7,122 bases of DNA from UBA3818 sp051881895 (GCA_051881895.1 JBJEQT010000163.1:1-7122); one strand, 5' to 3'; shown: positions 1 through 6,823, counted from the stretch's first letter. Made by a program: numbers and translations. The notes: generated from the letters alone by a model not told the origin.

Positions 1-1526
1 GTGTAGGCGGCGGTATCTTTACCAAAGCTGCTGACGTAGGCGCTGACCTGGTTGGTAAAGTTGAAGCTGGTATTCCAGAAGATGACCCTCGTAACCCTGC
101 TGTTATCGCCGACAACGTAGGCGACAACGTAGGTGACGTTGCCGGTATGGGTGCTGACCTGTTTGAATCCTATGGCGGCGCTCGTCTGTCCGCAATGGCT
201 CTGGGTGTATCCGCTGGTCTGGGCTTCAATGGTATGATGCTGCCAATGGCTCTGTCCGCTATCGGTATTTTCGCTTCCATCATTGGTACTTTCTTTGTTA
301 AGACCGAAGAAGGCGCTGATCAGAAAAAACTGCTGGGCTCTCTGCACAAAGGCACCAATATTGCTTCTGTAATCGTTGTTATTGCTGCCTTCGTTCTGTG
401 CCAGCTCACTGGCATGGGCATGCCGATCTTTATCGCCATTATCGCTGGTTTGCTGGCTGGTATTTTGATCGGTCACGCTACCGAATACTACACTTCTGAC
501 TCCTACAAACCAACCAGAGCTTTGGCTTCTTCTTCTGAGACCGGCGCTGCTACCCTGATGATCAACGGTCTGGCTTTGGGTATGAAATCCACCGCTATGC
601 CAGTTATCATCGTTGCGATCGCTGTAATGATCAGCTTCCTGGTTTGCGGCGGTACCGGCAATGTAAGCATGGGTCTGTACGGCGTAGCTATGGCCGCTGT
701 TGGTATGCTCTCTACTCTGGGCATCACCTTGGCTACTGACGCTTACGGTCCAGTTGCTGATAACGCAGGCGGTATCGCTGAGATGTCCGGTCTGGGCGAA
801 GATGTTCGTAACAGAACCGACGCTCTGGACTCTCTGGGCAACACCACTGCTGCTACCGGTAAAGGTTTCGCTCTTGGTTCCGCAGCTTTGACCGCACTGG
901 CTTTGATCGCTTCCTTCATTGATCAGGTTCATCTGCTGGCTCCTGACTTCAGCTTTGACCTGTCCATCATGAACCCACCTGTACTTATTGGTGTAATGGT
1001 CGGCGCTATGCTGCCATTCCTCTTCTCTGCATTCACGATGGAATCTGTCGGCCGTGCCGCTCAGTCTATCGTGGTTGAAGTACGCCGTCAGTTCAAAACC
1101 ATCCCTGGTCTGATGGAAGGTACCGACGAACCTGACTACAAATCCTGCGTAGACCTGTGCACCAAATCCGCTCTCCATGAAATGGTTGTTCCAGCTGTCC
1201 TGGCAATCGCTGTTCCAATTATTGTTGGTATTGTACTGGGTGTAAGCGGTGTTGCTGGTATGCTGGCTGGCGCAACTGCCTGCGGCTTTGTACTGGCAGC
1301 TATGATGTCTAACTCCGGTGGTGCTTGGGACAATGCGAAGAAACACATCGAAGCAGGCAACTTTGGTGGCAAAGGTTCTGACAACCATAAAGCTGCTGTT
1401 GTTGGCGACACCGTAGGTGACCCATTCAAAGATACCTCCGGTCCGGCAATCAACATTCTGATCAAACTGCTGTCTATGGTTGCTATCGTATTTGCATCTG
1501 TATTCATTAACTGCCACCTTTTCTAA
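1..1526 (+). CDS. hppA: Membrane-bound ion-translocating pyrophosphatase, 5' truncated by the window edge
   Basis: Integral membrane pyrophosphatase that hydrolyses PPi and pumps H+ and/or Na+ across the cytoplasmic membrane. The frame is open from the window edge (first full codon at 3) to TAA at 1524-1526, giving 507 residues; the family usually has about 660-700, so the N-terminal helices lie outside. Seen, numbering from the first full codon: the pyrophosphate-binding DVGADLVGKVE near the start, the Mg-binding DNVGDNVGD, then ADLFESY (E55), DAYGPVADNAGG (246-257), GNTTAATGKG (279-288) and the C-terminal acidic motif DTVGDPFKDTSGPA (469-482). In this family the Ala in GNTTAA marks K+-dependent enzymes, and Glu in LFESY is typical of Na+-pumping members, whereas plant-type K+-dependent H+ pumps have LFGSY. 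I infer a K+-dependent, probably Na+-transporting enzyme. The family call is secure; ion specificity is moderate. Confidence 0.97.
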   Translation, partial: VGGGIFTKAADVGADLVGKVEAGIPEDDPRNPAVIADNVGDNVGDVAGMGADLFESYGGARLSAMALGVSAGLGFNGMMLPMALSAIGIFASIIGTFFVKTEEGADQKKLLGSLHKGTNIASVIVVIAAFVLCQLTGMGMPIFIAIIAGLLAGILIGHATEYYTSDSYKPTRALASSSETGAATLMINGLALGMKSTAMPVIIVAIAVMISFLVCGGTGNVSMGLYGVAMAAVGMLSTLGITLATDAYGPVADNAGGIAEMSGLGEDVRNRTDALDSLGNTTAATGKGFALGSAALTALALIASFIDQVHLLAPDFSFDLSIMNPPVLIGVMVGAMLPFLFSAFTMESVGRAAQSIVVEVRRQFKTIPGLMEGTDEPDYKSCVDLCTKSALHEMVVPAVLAIAVPIIVGIVLGVSGVAGMLAGATACGFVLAAMMSNSGGAWDNAKKHIEAGNFGGKGSDNHKAAVVGDTVGDPFKDTSGPAINILIKLLSMVAIVFASVFINCHLF

Positions 1527-1536
1527 TCTGAAATAA

Positions 1537-1572
1537 AAAAAAGGCTCTTCGCCGCGGCGAAGAGCCTTTTTT
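1537..1572. terminator. Bidirectional intrinsic terminator shared by hppA and the convergent GH18 gene
   Basis: A perfect palindrome covers 1541-1568 (GGCTCTTCGCC on one arm, GGCGAAGAGCC on the other). It is flanked by an A-run at 1535-1542 and a T-run at 1567-1572, so the hairpin has a U-tract in either direction. It starts 10 bases after the hppA stop and 23 bases beyond the stop of the - strand lipoprotein gene. The convergent layout fits one hairpin serving both genes. Confidence 0.93.
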
Positions 1573-1595
1573 GTTTCTGAAAATGTTGTACTGTT

Positions 1596-2909
1596 TTAGA
1601 AAAGTGCCTGCTCCACAGCTTTTAACAAGGAAGATTCGTTTTTTCCGGGTACGTCACAGCCTAAATGGTACAAAAATACACCGTAAAGTTGTTCGGCAGC
1701 CGCAAAAGCCGTTTTATCCTGGGCCAATTGCGGAGAATTGAAGTAAAAATCCCCGATTTGATTGGTCCCGCTGGATAAGTCAGCGGCATACTCAGAATAG
1801 AGCGGCCACTGAGCCTCTCCAGACAAAGGCCGGCCATAAGCGGGGATTCCCAAAGACAATTGTCCTGGCTCAAATCCCATTTTCAGAAAATAATCAACGG
1901 ATTTTTGCGCGCAGGAATAGGTGGAGTGACGGCCTTCCTCATCAAATTGATCGTAAGCCATCACATTGACCTTGGAAACGGCTTCGATGGCTTCCGAGGA
2001 TAGATGGATGTCATCTGGGTAAAAGGCCAGAGAGAGCTTCAAATCAGCGGATTTAAGAGCTTGACTCAGTTCTGTAATAAAATCGCTGAATGCTTCCCAC
2101 TGGTTTTCCGCCGGAAATTCCCAGTCAATATCCACGCCGGATAACTGCTCTTCCGTACAGAAATCCAGAATGTTATCAATCAGAATTTTTCGCTGCTGTT
2201 CTGTACTGATAGCTGCTGCGCCGCCGCGTTTTGGATTGATGGTACAGTATAGATCCAAATCAGTCACCTGTTGATGAAGCTGGGAAAACAGATCTGCTAA
2301 ACCGCTGTGGATTTCCAAAGAGCCATCTGCCAGCCAGTAGCAGGCAGTATTGACGGTAAGCTCGTCAAGGCCGCTTATTGAGGCGTCAGTAAGCATATTT
2401 TCTGTGAAGGATGAAATAGGTAGATAGGCAGACAAACGTCCGGAATAGCCCTCAGGGGCTTTTGACAGGGATATCTCGGCTAAACAGCTTCCTTCGGGTA
2501 GGGTGATAGCCAATTCCCCGCCTGTTTGTCTGCCTATATAGCACCATCGGTCACTGCCGCTCAAATCTTGGCGGTAAAATTCGCCGCTTTCCCCGGCGAT
2601 GACCACAGAGCTTTTCTCCGTCAATCCTTGCAGCCGGATTCGGTCAAAGCTTTCGGTGCCAGTTAAAGCGATTTTTATGATTCCTCCGTTGGGAAAATCA
2701 ACGGAAGTATTTTCGTCCCCGTCCATCAGAAGCGCATTCTCCACACCATCCACGGTAACAGAAGGTTTCTCTTCGCTCTGCGGCAGGACTTCCTGATGCG
2801 ATTCCTGGGGAGGGGAGGCGTCCATGCTTTGGCTTGGAATCTGAGGACGGGGCGCGCACCCTACAAGCAACAAAGCGATCAAAAGAGAGGCCAACAGGCG
2901 TTGTTTCAT
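1596..2909 (-). CDS. GH18-family glycoside hydrolase lipoprotein (chitinase / endo-N-acetylglucosaminidase-like)
   Basis: Predicted 437-residue surface lipoprotein. ATG at 2909 is preferred over an in-frame upstream start at 2975 because GAGGAGG lies 9 bases before it and translation opens directly on a signal peptide. That peptide is MKQRLL, a hydrophobic core and a lipobox LLVGC with the lipidated Cys at 18. Residues about 20-50 are a Pro/Gln/Ser/Glu linker. Residues about 50-150 look like a beta-sandwich region (LMDGDENTSVDF), possibly a discoidin-type carbohydrate-binding module, which is inference. The GH18 barrel follows: SGVDIDWEFP with D260, D262 and catalytic acid E264, then VNVMAYDQ (314-321), LGIPAYGRP (353-361) and LYHLGCDVPG near the C-terminus. 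The family consensus DxxDxDxE has Ser257 instead of its first Asp. Likely substrates are beta-1,4-linked GlcNAc polymers such as chitin, peptidoglycan or glycans; the sequence does not separate these. Confidence 0.93.
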   Translation of the reverse strand: MKQRLLASLLIALLLVGCAPRPQIPSQSMDASPPQESHQEVLPQSEEKPSVTVDGVENALLMDGDENTSVDFPNGGIIKIALTGTESFDRIRLQGLTEKSSVVIAGESGEFYRQDLSGSDRWCYIGRQTGGELAITLPEGSCLAEISLSKAPEGYSGRLSAYLPISSFTENMLTDASISGLDELTVNTACYWLADGSLEIHSGLADLFSQLHQQVTDLDLYCTINPKRGGAAAISTEQQRKILIDNILDFCTEEQLSGVDIDWEFPAENQWEAFSDFITELSQALKSADLKLSLAFYPDDIHLSSEAIEAVSKVNVMAYDQFDEEGRHSTYSCAQKSVDYFLKMGFEPGQLSLGIPAYGRPLSGEAQWPLYSEYAADLSSGTNQIGDFYFNSPQLAQDKTAFAAAEQLYGVFLYHLGCDVPGKNESSLLKAVEQALF

Positions 2910-2918
2910 GGTACATTG

Positions 2919-2925
2919 CCTCCTC
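2919..2925 (-). promoter_or_regulatory. Ribosome binding site that fixes the GH18 lipoprotein start
   Basis: GAGGAGG on the - strand, 9 bases before ATG at 2909. The alternative in-frame start at 2975 would put 22 residues without signal-peptide character in front of the lipoprotein signal and would lie upstream of the promoter's -10 element. Confidence 0.9.
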
Positions 2926-2946
2926 AAATTAAATTTCGATGGAGAT

Positions 2947-2955
2947 ATTATACCA
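2947..2955 (-). promoter_or_regulatory. Extended -10 promoter of the GH18 lipoprotein gene
   Basis: Read on the - strand, this is TGGTATAAT, a perfect TATAAT with the TGn extension. There is no good -35 hexamer 17 bases upstream, which an extended -10 can tolerate. Predicted transcription start is near 2940, giving a leader of about 30 bases. It lies in the 56-base gap after the upstream gene, so the lipoprotein can be expressed alone as well as by read-through. Confidence 0.7.
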
Positions 2956-2965
2956 TGAAATGCGG

Positions 2966-3766
2966 TTAATAGCACGTGTATCGGGAGGGAAGGATTACCA
3001 CGATAGGTCCTTCAAGCTGTTTCTCCAGCTCTCTGGCGGCGTGGAGAGCGGCTCCTCCGATTTTCCCGCAAAGGATGCCCTTTTGTTTCATCAACCACTG
3101 CTGCTGTCGGCAGGCGTCCTCCGGGGAACAGTAGGACAGCAGGTCACAGAGCTGCGGCACATACAATTCCGGGTCGGCTGCGCCCAAAGGATCACAGTTT
3201 CCATAAAAATCGTTGTGAATGGGGGAAGCGACTGCTAAAATATCCGGATTCTTTATTTTTAAGCCGGTTGCGCAGCCCATGAGGCAGCCGCAGGTTTCAG
3301 TGCCGCAAACAATGGCAGAAAGGGAGCCGTTGCTTTGCCTCCAAAGCTCCTCTGCCAGTGAGTCACAGTAAGCCATGGGATTTTCCGGGTCTGTCCATGG
3401 ATCCAAAATCTGATATTGATCCGGATCAGCAGCAAGCTCCGTTACTTGCAAGCGAAGATCGTCTAAAGAGGATTTTTTCCAATGAATCGGGACAGACAAA
3501 GCCTGAATCTGTTCCACAAAACAAGAGGGGGCATCCTCCGGAAAAAAGCACTCCAGCTTTTGGCCCAAGCTTTGGCAGGCCCAGGCTGCGCTTAAAGCAA
3601 AAGGCCCCCAATCCGCAAGCAAAAAGGTTCTACCTTGCGCTTTTGCCGCCTGTATCATAGGAAAAATGATCCGATCCTTTAGTGTTCCTGTGGGATGAAA
3701 GCCTTCCAGTTTTAAAAGTATCCGGCCGCCGTCCAAGGACAGCAAAGGAGTTGCAGCACAATACAT
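2966..3766 (-). CDS. Divergent PLP-dependent fold-type II enzyme, cysteine synthase-like, function uncertain
   Basis: A 266-residue protein; ATG at 3766 is chosen because AAAGGCGG precedes it and the family-typical opening TPLLSL follows. An upstream TTG at 3829 sits inside the preceding terminator and is unlikely. The N-terminus matches the cysteine synthase/CBS family: KLEGFHPTGTLKDR, with Lys30 as the expected PLP Schiff base. The segment DPENPMAYCDSLAEEL, the late GILCGKIGGAALHAA and ILPS (Ser261, at the position that contacts the PLP ring nitrogen) also fit. Two motifs are altered: the SGNTG substrate loop is replaced by ADWGPFALSA (51-60), and the phosphate-binding GTGGT by GTETC (155-159). 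It is shorter than a usual cysteine synthase (about 300 or more) and holds 15 cysteines. It may be a specialised or non-catalytic relative; I do not assign a reaction. It ends 56 bases before the GH18 gene on the same strand. No clear promoter was found. Confidence 0.8.
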   Translation of the reverse strand: MYCAATPLLSLDGGRILLKLEGFHPTGTLKDRIIFPMIQAAKAQGRTFLLADWGPFALSAAWACQSLGQKLECFFPEDAPSCFVEQIQALSVPIHWKKSSLDDLRLQVTELAADPDQYQILDPWTDPENPMAYCDSLAEELWRQSNGSLSAIVCGTETCGCLMGCATGLKIKNPDILAVASPIHNDFYGNCDPLGAADPELYVPQLCDLLSYCSPEDACRQQQWLMKQKGILCGKIGGAALHAARELEKQLEGPIVVILPSRYTCY

Positions 3767-3827
3767 AACATTCCGCCTTTCCAAAGAGATACTGATACTT
3801 ATGGCGGATGCGGCAAAAAAAGAACGC

Positions 3828-3863
3828 AAAAGAAAGACGGCGCTTCGGCGCCGTCTTTCTTTT
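3828..3863 (-). terminator. Intrinsic terminator downstream of the AGCS symporter gene
   Basis: A 16-bp stem (3828-3843 with 3848-3863) has a GC-rich core, GACGGCGC/GCGCCGTC, and a 4-base loop that reads TTCG on the + strand. On the - strand it is followed by TTTT and, a few bases later, a second run of seven T. It lies 51 bases past the AGCS stop and upstream of the PLP-enzyme gene, separating the two. The + strand side also ends in T-rich sequence, but no + strand gene needs it. Confidence 0.92.
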
Positions 3864-3914
3864 TGTGAGTAAGAAGAGTATTTTATCTAGAAGATATCTG
3901 ATAAAATGTAAGTA

Positions 3915-5282
3915 CTATTTCTGTTTAGCAGGCTGTTTTTCAAAGTCATTGAGCAGATCAACAGCAACTTTGGTCAGAGCCAGCAGACCGAGCAGGTTCG
4001 GGATTACCATCAAACCGTTGAACATATCGGACAGAGCCCATACGAAGTCAACTTTCAGGGCAGAACCCAGAACGATGAAAGCACATACGATAACAGCATA
4101 AGGTTTAACAGCTTTGGAACCGAACAGGTAACGGATATTCTGTTCGCCGAAGAAGTACCAGCCAACGATGGTAGAGAAGGCGAAGAAGAACATGCAGATA
4201 GCGATGAATGGAGCGCCCAGGAAGCCCAGACCTTTATTGAAAGCAGCCTGAGTCAGGGAAATACCAGTCATTTTTTCGCCGTCAAGAACGCCGGTGCAGC
4301 CGATAACCAGAGCGGTCATGGTCAGAACAACGAAGGTATCGATGAATACGCCCATCAGAGCGGTGCAACCCTGTTCACATGGGTGATTTACTTTTGCAAG
4401 AGCGTGGGAGTGTGGGGTAGAACCCATACCAGCTTCATTGGAGAACAGACCACGAGCAACACCATAACGGATTGCCAGCTGTACCGTTGTACCAACAGCG
4501 CCGCCGAAGATAGCCTGACGGGAGAAAGCGCCTACGAAGATGGAAGAGATGGCATGTGGCAGGTTGCCAATGTTCAGAACGATGATGATCAGACCGCCCA
4601 GCAGATAGAAGGCTGCCATAATCGGAACGATTTTCTCAGTAACGGAAGCGATAGAACCGATACCACCCAGGAAGATGAAGAAAGCCAGAGCGGCAACGAT
4701 AACGCCGACAATCAGTGGGTTGATATTGAAAGCGGTTTTGAATGCATCACCGATGGAGTTGGACTGTACCATGTTACCGATAAAGCCAAGAGCCAGGATG
4801 ATGAAAACAGAGAATGCGCCAGCCAGAACCTTACCAAAGGTGCCTTTGTAAGCGGCGCGAATGTAGTAAACAGGACCGCCTACTACGGAACCGTCGTCAC
4901 CAACGGTTTTGTATTTCTGAGCCAGAGTTGCCTCTACGAAGTTAGTAGCCATACCAAAGAATGCGGATACCCACATCCAGAAGATTGCACCCAGACCGCC
5001 GGATGCGATAGCGGTAGCAGCACCGGCCAGGTTACCAGTACCTACCTGTGCAGCAATGGAAGTAGCCAGAGCCTGGAAGGAAGACATACCTTCTTTGCCG
5101 GCCTTTTCACCGTTCAGATTGATGTTGCCGAACACCTGTTTAAAACCTTTGGTGAAGTAACGAACCTGAACGCCTTTGGTGCGGATGGTGAACCATACGC
5201 CTGTACCAACGAGAGCAAACAGCAGGAAGAAGTCCCACAGGAAGCTATTGACGTTGGAAACAATGTTTTCTAATACACTCAC
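3915..5282 (-). CDS. AGCS-family sodium:alanine/glycine symporter
   Basis: A 455-residue polytopic membrane protein that should import alanine, glycine or a related small amino acid with Na+ (some members use H+). The start is GTG at 5282, with GAGGAGG 7 bases upstream. Family hallmarks in order: an N-terminal helix (about 15-33), then SSFQALATSIAAQVGTGNLA (67-86) with the conserved substrate/ion-binding segment, GGPVYYI (135-141), and GLFSNEAGMGSTPHSHA (278-294), the AGCS signature. About ten or eleven hydrophobic segments are visible, and the length is normal for the family. The C-terminus ends in a short charged tail. It appears monocistronic, with its own promoter at 5316-5344 and a terminator at 3828-3863. 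No amino-acid riboswitch fits the predicted leader of about 27 bases. The exact substrate cannot be read from the sequence. Confidence 0.97.
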   Translation of the reverse strand: MSVLENIVSNVNSFLWDFFLLFALVGTGVWFTIRTKGVQVRYFTKGFKQVFGNINLNGEKAGKEGMSSFQALATSIAAQVGTGNLAGAATAIASGGLGAIFWMWVSAFFGMATNFVEATLAQKYKTVGDDGSVVGGPVYYIRAAYKGTFGKVLAGAFSVFIILALGFIGNMVQSNSIGDAFKTAFNINPLIVGVIVAALAFFIFLGGIGSIASVTEKIVPIMAAFYLLGGLIIIVLNIGNLPHAISSIFVGAFSRQAIFGGAVGTTVQLAIRYGVARGLFSNEAGMGSTPHSHALAKVNHPCEQGCTALMGVFIDTFVVLTMTALVIGCTGVLDGEKMTGISLTQAAFNKGLGFLGAPFIAICMFFFAFSTIVGWYFFGEQNIRYLFGSKAVKPYAVIVCAFIVLGSALKVDFVWALSDMFNGLMVIPNLLGLLALTKVAVDLLNDFEKQPAKQK

Positions 5283-5289
5283 AATAATT

Positions 5290-5296
5290 CCTCCTC
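5290..5296 (-). promoter_or_regulatory. Ribosome binding site deciding the GTG start of the AGCS gene
   Basis: GAGGAGG on the - strand, 7 bases before GTG at 5282. There is no suitably spaced ATG, so the non-ATG start is well supported. Confidence 0.9.
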
Positions 5297-5315
5297 ATGT
5301 GATGGATTTGTCTAC

Positions 5316-5344
5316 ATTATAACATGAATTGTGCAATCTGTCTA
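5316..5344 (-). promoter_or_regulatory. Sigma-A-type promoter of the AGCS symporter gene
   Basis: On the - strand: -35 TAGACA at 5339-5344 (five of six to TTGACA), a 17-base spacer, and -10 TATAAT at 5316-5321 preceded by TGT, an extended -10. Transcription should begin near 5309, giving a leader of about 27 bases that holds only the ribosome binding site. Confidence 0.85.
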
Positions 5345-5741
5345 TATCCCTACAATTCGCAACAGCTGAAATTGTGTTTAATGATACTATTATGCGAAAT
5401 AACATACAACTTGCACAAAGGCAATGGATATAATAACCATAACATTTCGATATTAACTGTATAAAATAACAACAAATAGCATCTTTCATCTCTCAACTTA
5501 TCACAATAAAACACAGGAAATATCATTGGAAACAGATTATTCAAACATTATCCTGAGATTTAGGCGAATTGCATATGTCTCAGATGGCTTTTTACATATT
5601 AACGCCAAGGAAAATCCAGTAAAAACCAAAGAAAATTGGTATTTTTCTTTACAAAAAAGCAGGGAAAATGGCGCAGAAATAACATTTTTTGTTGCTTTAT
5701 CCAGGCAAATCGCCAGGTTTCGTCAAAATGACAGAAAGTAT
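5345..5741. other. AT-rich intergenic region without a supportable gene
   Basis: About 400 bases separate the AGCS promoter from the terminator of the antiporter gene. The stretch is clearly richer in A/T than the flanking genes. Short open frames occur on both strands (for example 5526-5813 + and 5350-5544 -), but they lack a ribosome binding site or recognisable protein features, and the + one runs through the terminator into the antiporter gene. TATAAT occurs at 5429-5434 on the + strand without a properly spaced -35. A weak AT-rich inverted repeat (ACCAA/TTGGT) lies near 5625-5640. I saw no tRNA or known RNA motif. Confidence 0.6.
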
Positions 5742-5766
5742 AAAAAACGCCGCGAATTGCGGCGTT
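5742..5766 (-). terminator. Intrinsic terminator of the CaCA antiporter gene
   Basis: Read on the - strand, stem AACGCCGC, a 5-base loop and GCGGCGTT are followed by an uninterrupted T-run (5742-5747). It starts 21 bases after the antiporter stop codon. Nothing downstream on that strand is likely to be co-transcribed. Confidence 0.92.
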
Positions 5767-5787
5767 GCGGGATTGGCCAAAGCCTAT

Positions 5788-6771
5788 TTAGCGGGAAAAA
5801 GCGAGAAACATAGGATAGCCGGCGGCGCAGATGATGCCGCAGAGCAGGTAAAGCACATTTTTCCATCTGCTTACAGCATTGCTTTTGCTGCATTTTACAG
5901 TGATGGCTGTGGTAATGGCGATGGTGCTGACACAGCCGATGGACAGCAGAAGCACAGCCTCTTGGTTCATGGTGTAGATGGATTGGTTCAGCATGAAAAT
6001 GTCCGCAACCACCAGTATCGTGAAGTTAAACAGGTTGGAGCCTACAATATCCCCTACCATGGCGTTTACGTTGTTTTTTCTCAGCAGGGTGCTGGCGGAA
6101 ACCAGTTCCGGCAGAGAGGTAGCGGTAGCCAGAAGCAGAGCGCCGGCGAAGGTTCTTCCCAAGTCAAATTCTACAGCGATCCGATCCGTCGCATAGGTGA
6201 TCAGGATGCTGACGGTGATCAGCAGTACGCTGCAAATCCCAAAGCGGGTGAACAGCTGCTTTGGTGTCAGATCGGTGTGAACTTCCTCGTCATCCCCGCT
6301 GCTTTCCGCACCGGACATGGTTTTAACAGACAGAATATAGACGATCATGATCAGAATGGAAATAACAGAGATACTCAGGATGTTAAAATCAATTTTGATA
6401 AACAGGTTTAGCAGCAGTACGGCGGAGATCAAACTGATACAGTAAACGGTCTGACGGTGGCTGACAGAGATTCTGCCTTTGGAGAAGCGTTTCACACCGA
6501 TCACCATCAGCGCGCCGAGAACGGTTAAATTGAACAGGTTGCTGCCCAGAATATTGCCCATGACCAGATCCGGCTGTTTTACAAACAGGACGGAAGAAAT
6601 GGTGGTCAGCAGCTCCGGCAAAGAGGTGACAGCCGCCAGCATAACGCCGCCGAGAAACGCACCGGAAATATCCGTGGTTTTGTCCAGCAGGTCAACATAA
6701 TCGGACAGTTTCATGGAAAGGGTCACAATGGCCGCCGCCAGCACCAGGTAGATGAGAACAGATAAGATCAT
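5788..6771 (-). CDS. CaCA-superfamily cation antiporter (annotated type: Ca2+/Na+ exchanger), probably Mn2+ efflux here
   Basis: A 327-residue membrane antiporter with the internal duplication of the family. Alpha-1 reads LAAVTSLPEL (45-54, E53) plus GNILGSNLFN (72-81). Alpha-2 reads LATATSLPEL (214-223, E222) plus GDIVGSNLFN (240-249). The two glutamates are the expected divalent-cation ligands; the other ligand position is Asn in both halves (N81, N249). The halves are joined by a hydrophilic acidic loop (about 154-168, SGAESSGDDEE), and about ten hydrophobic segments are visible. ATG at 6771 is supported by AAGGAGG 6 bases upstream. Members exchange Ca2+, sometimes other divalent cations, for Na+ or H+. 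A Mn2+-type riboswitch directly upstream suggests the physiological cargo includes Mn2+; this is inference from regulation, since the protein motifs do not settle the ion. It is a single-gene unit with a terminator 21 bases after the stop. Confidence 0.95.
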   Translation of the reverse strand: MILSVLIYLVLAAAIVTLSMKLSDYVDLLDKTTDISGAFLGGVMLAAVTSLPELLTTISSVLFVKQPDLVMGNILGSNLFNLTVLGALMVIGVKRFSKGRISVSHRQTVYCISLISAVLLLNLFIKIDFNILSISVISILIMIVYILSVKTMSGAESSGDDEEVHTDLTPKQLFTRFGICSVLLITVSILITYATDRIAVEFDLGRTFAGALLLATATSLPELVSASTLLRKNNVNAMVGDIVGSNLFNFTILVVADIFMLNQSIYTMNQEAVLLLSIGCVSTIAITTAITVKCSKSNAVSRWKNVLYLLCGIICAAGYPMFLAFSR

Positions 6772-6779
6772 AAGGATCC

Positions 6780-6815
6780 TCCTTCAGATTTTTTGTCCGG
6801 AGTATGCCGGAAGGA
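6780..6815 (-). promoter_or_regulatory. Possible Shine-Dalgarno-masking hairpin before the antiporter gene
   Basis: On the - strand TCCTTC (6815-6810) is the exact complement of GAAGGA (6785-6780), which overlaps the AAGGAGG ribosome binding site (6784-6778). Between them CCGG occurs twice (6807-6810 and 6797-6800) and can form an inner hairpin sharing one base with the outer helix. The pairing is visible; a role in translation is inference. Confidence 0.4.
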
Positions 6816-6823
6816 AAACCGAT

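Noticed and set aside
1136..1507. A 123-codon open frame on the - strand within hppA
   Set aside because: It lies opposite conserved pyrophosphatase sequence and has no recognisable protein features; a shadow frame.
3767..3829. An upstream TTG start at 3829 adding 21 residues to the PLP-enzyme
   Set aside because: The added codons fall on the edge of the AGCS terminator and its T-run, encode a low-complexity stretch, and lack a ribosome binding site, while ATG at 3766 has one and begins at the conserved domain.
4383..5273. A 296-codon open frame on the + strand opposite the AGCS symporter gene
   Set aside because: It mirrors a strongly coding, codon-biased gene, its translation is rich in Gln/Ser/Thr/Asp without any family features, and no ribosome binding site or promoter supports it. 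It is an antisense shadow.
5283..5480. A glycine-type riboswitch upstream of the AGCS gene, as found for some family members
   Set aside because: The predicted transcript start leaves a leader of only about 27 bases, and no GC-rich aptamer core is visible further upstream.
5350..5544. A small hydrophobic - strand frame upstream of the AGCS gene
   Set aside because: No Shine-Dalgarno sequence, and it overlaps another open frame of the same size in a different register, as expected of AT-rich noncoding DNA.
5526..5813. A 95-codon + strand open frame starting with TTG in the AT-rich gap
   Set aside because: No ribosome binding site, and it reads through the antiporter terminator and into the 3' end of the antiporter gene on the opposite strand.
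5689..6411. A 240-codon + strand open frame opposite the antiporter
   Set aside because: It covers the antiporter terminator and gene in antisense, has composition typical of a reversed membrane-protein gene, and lacks a start context.
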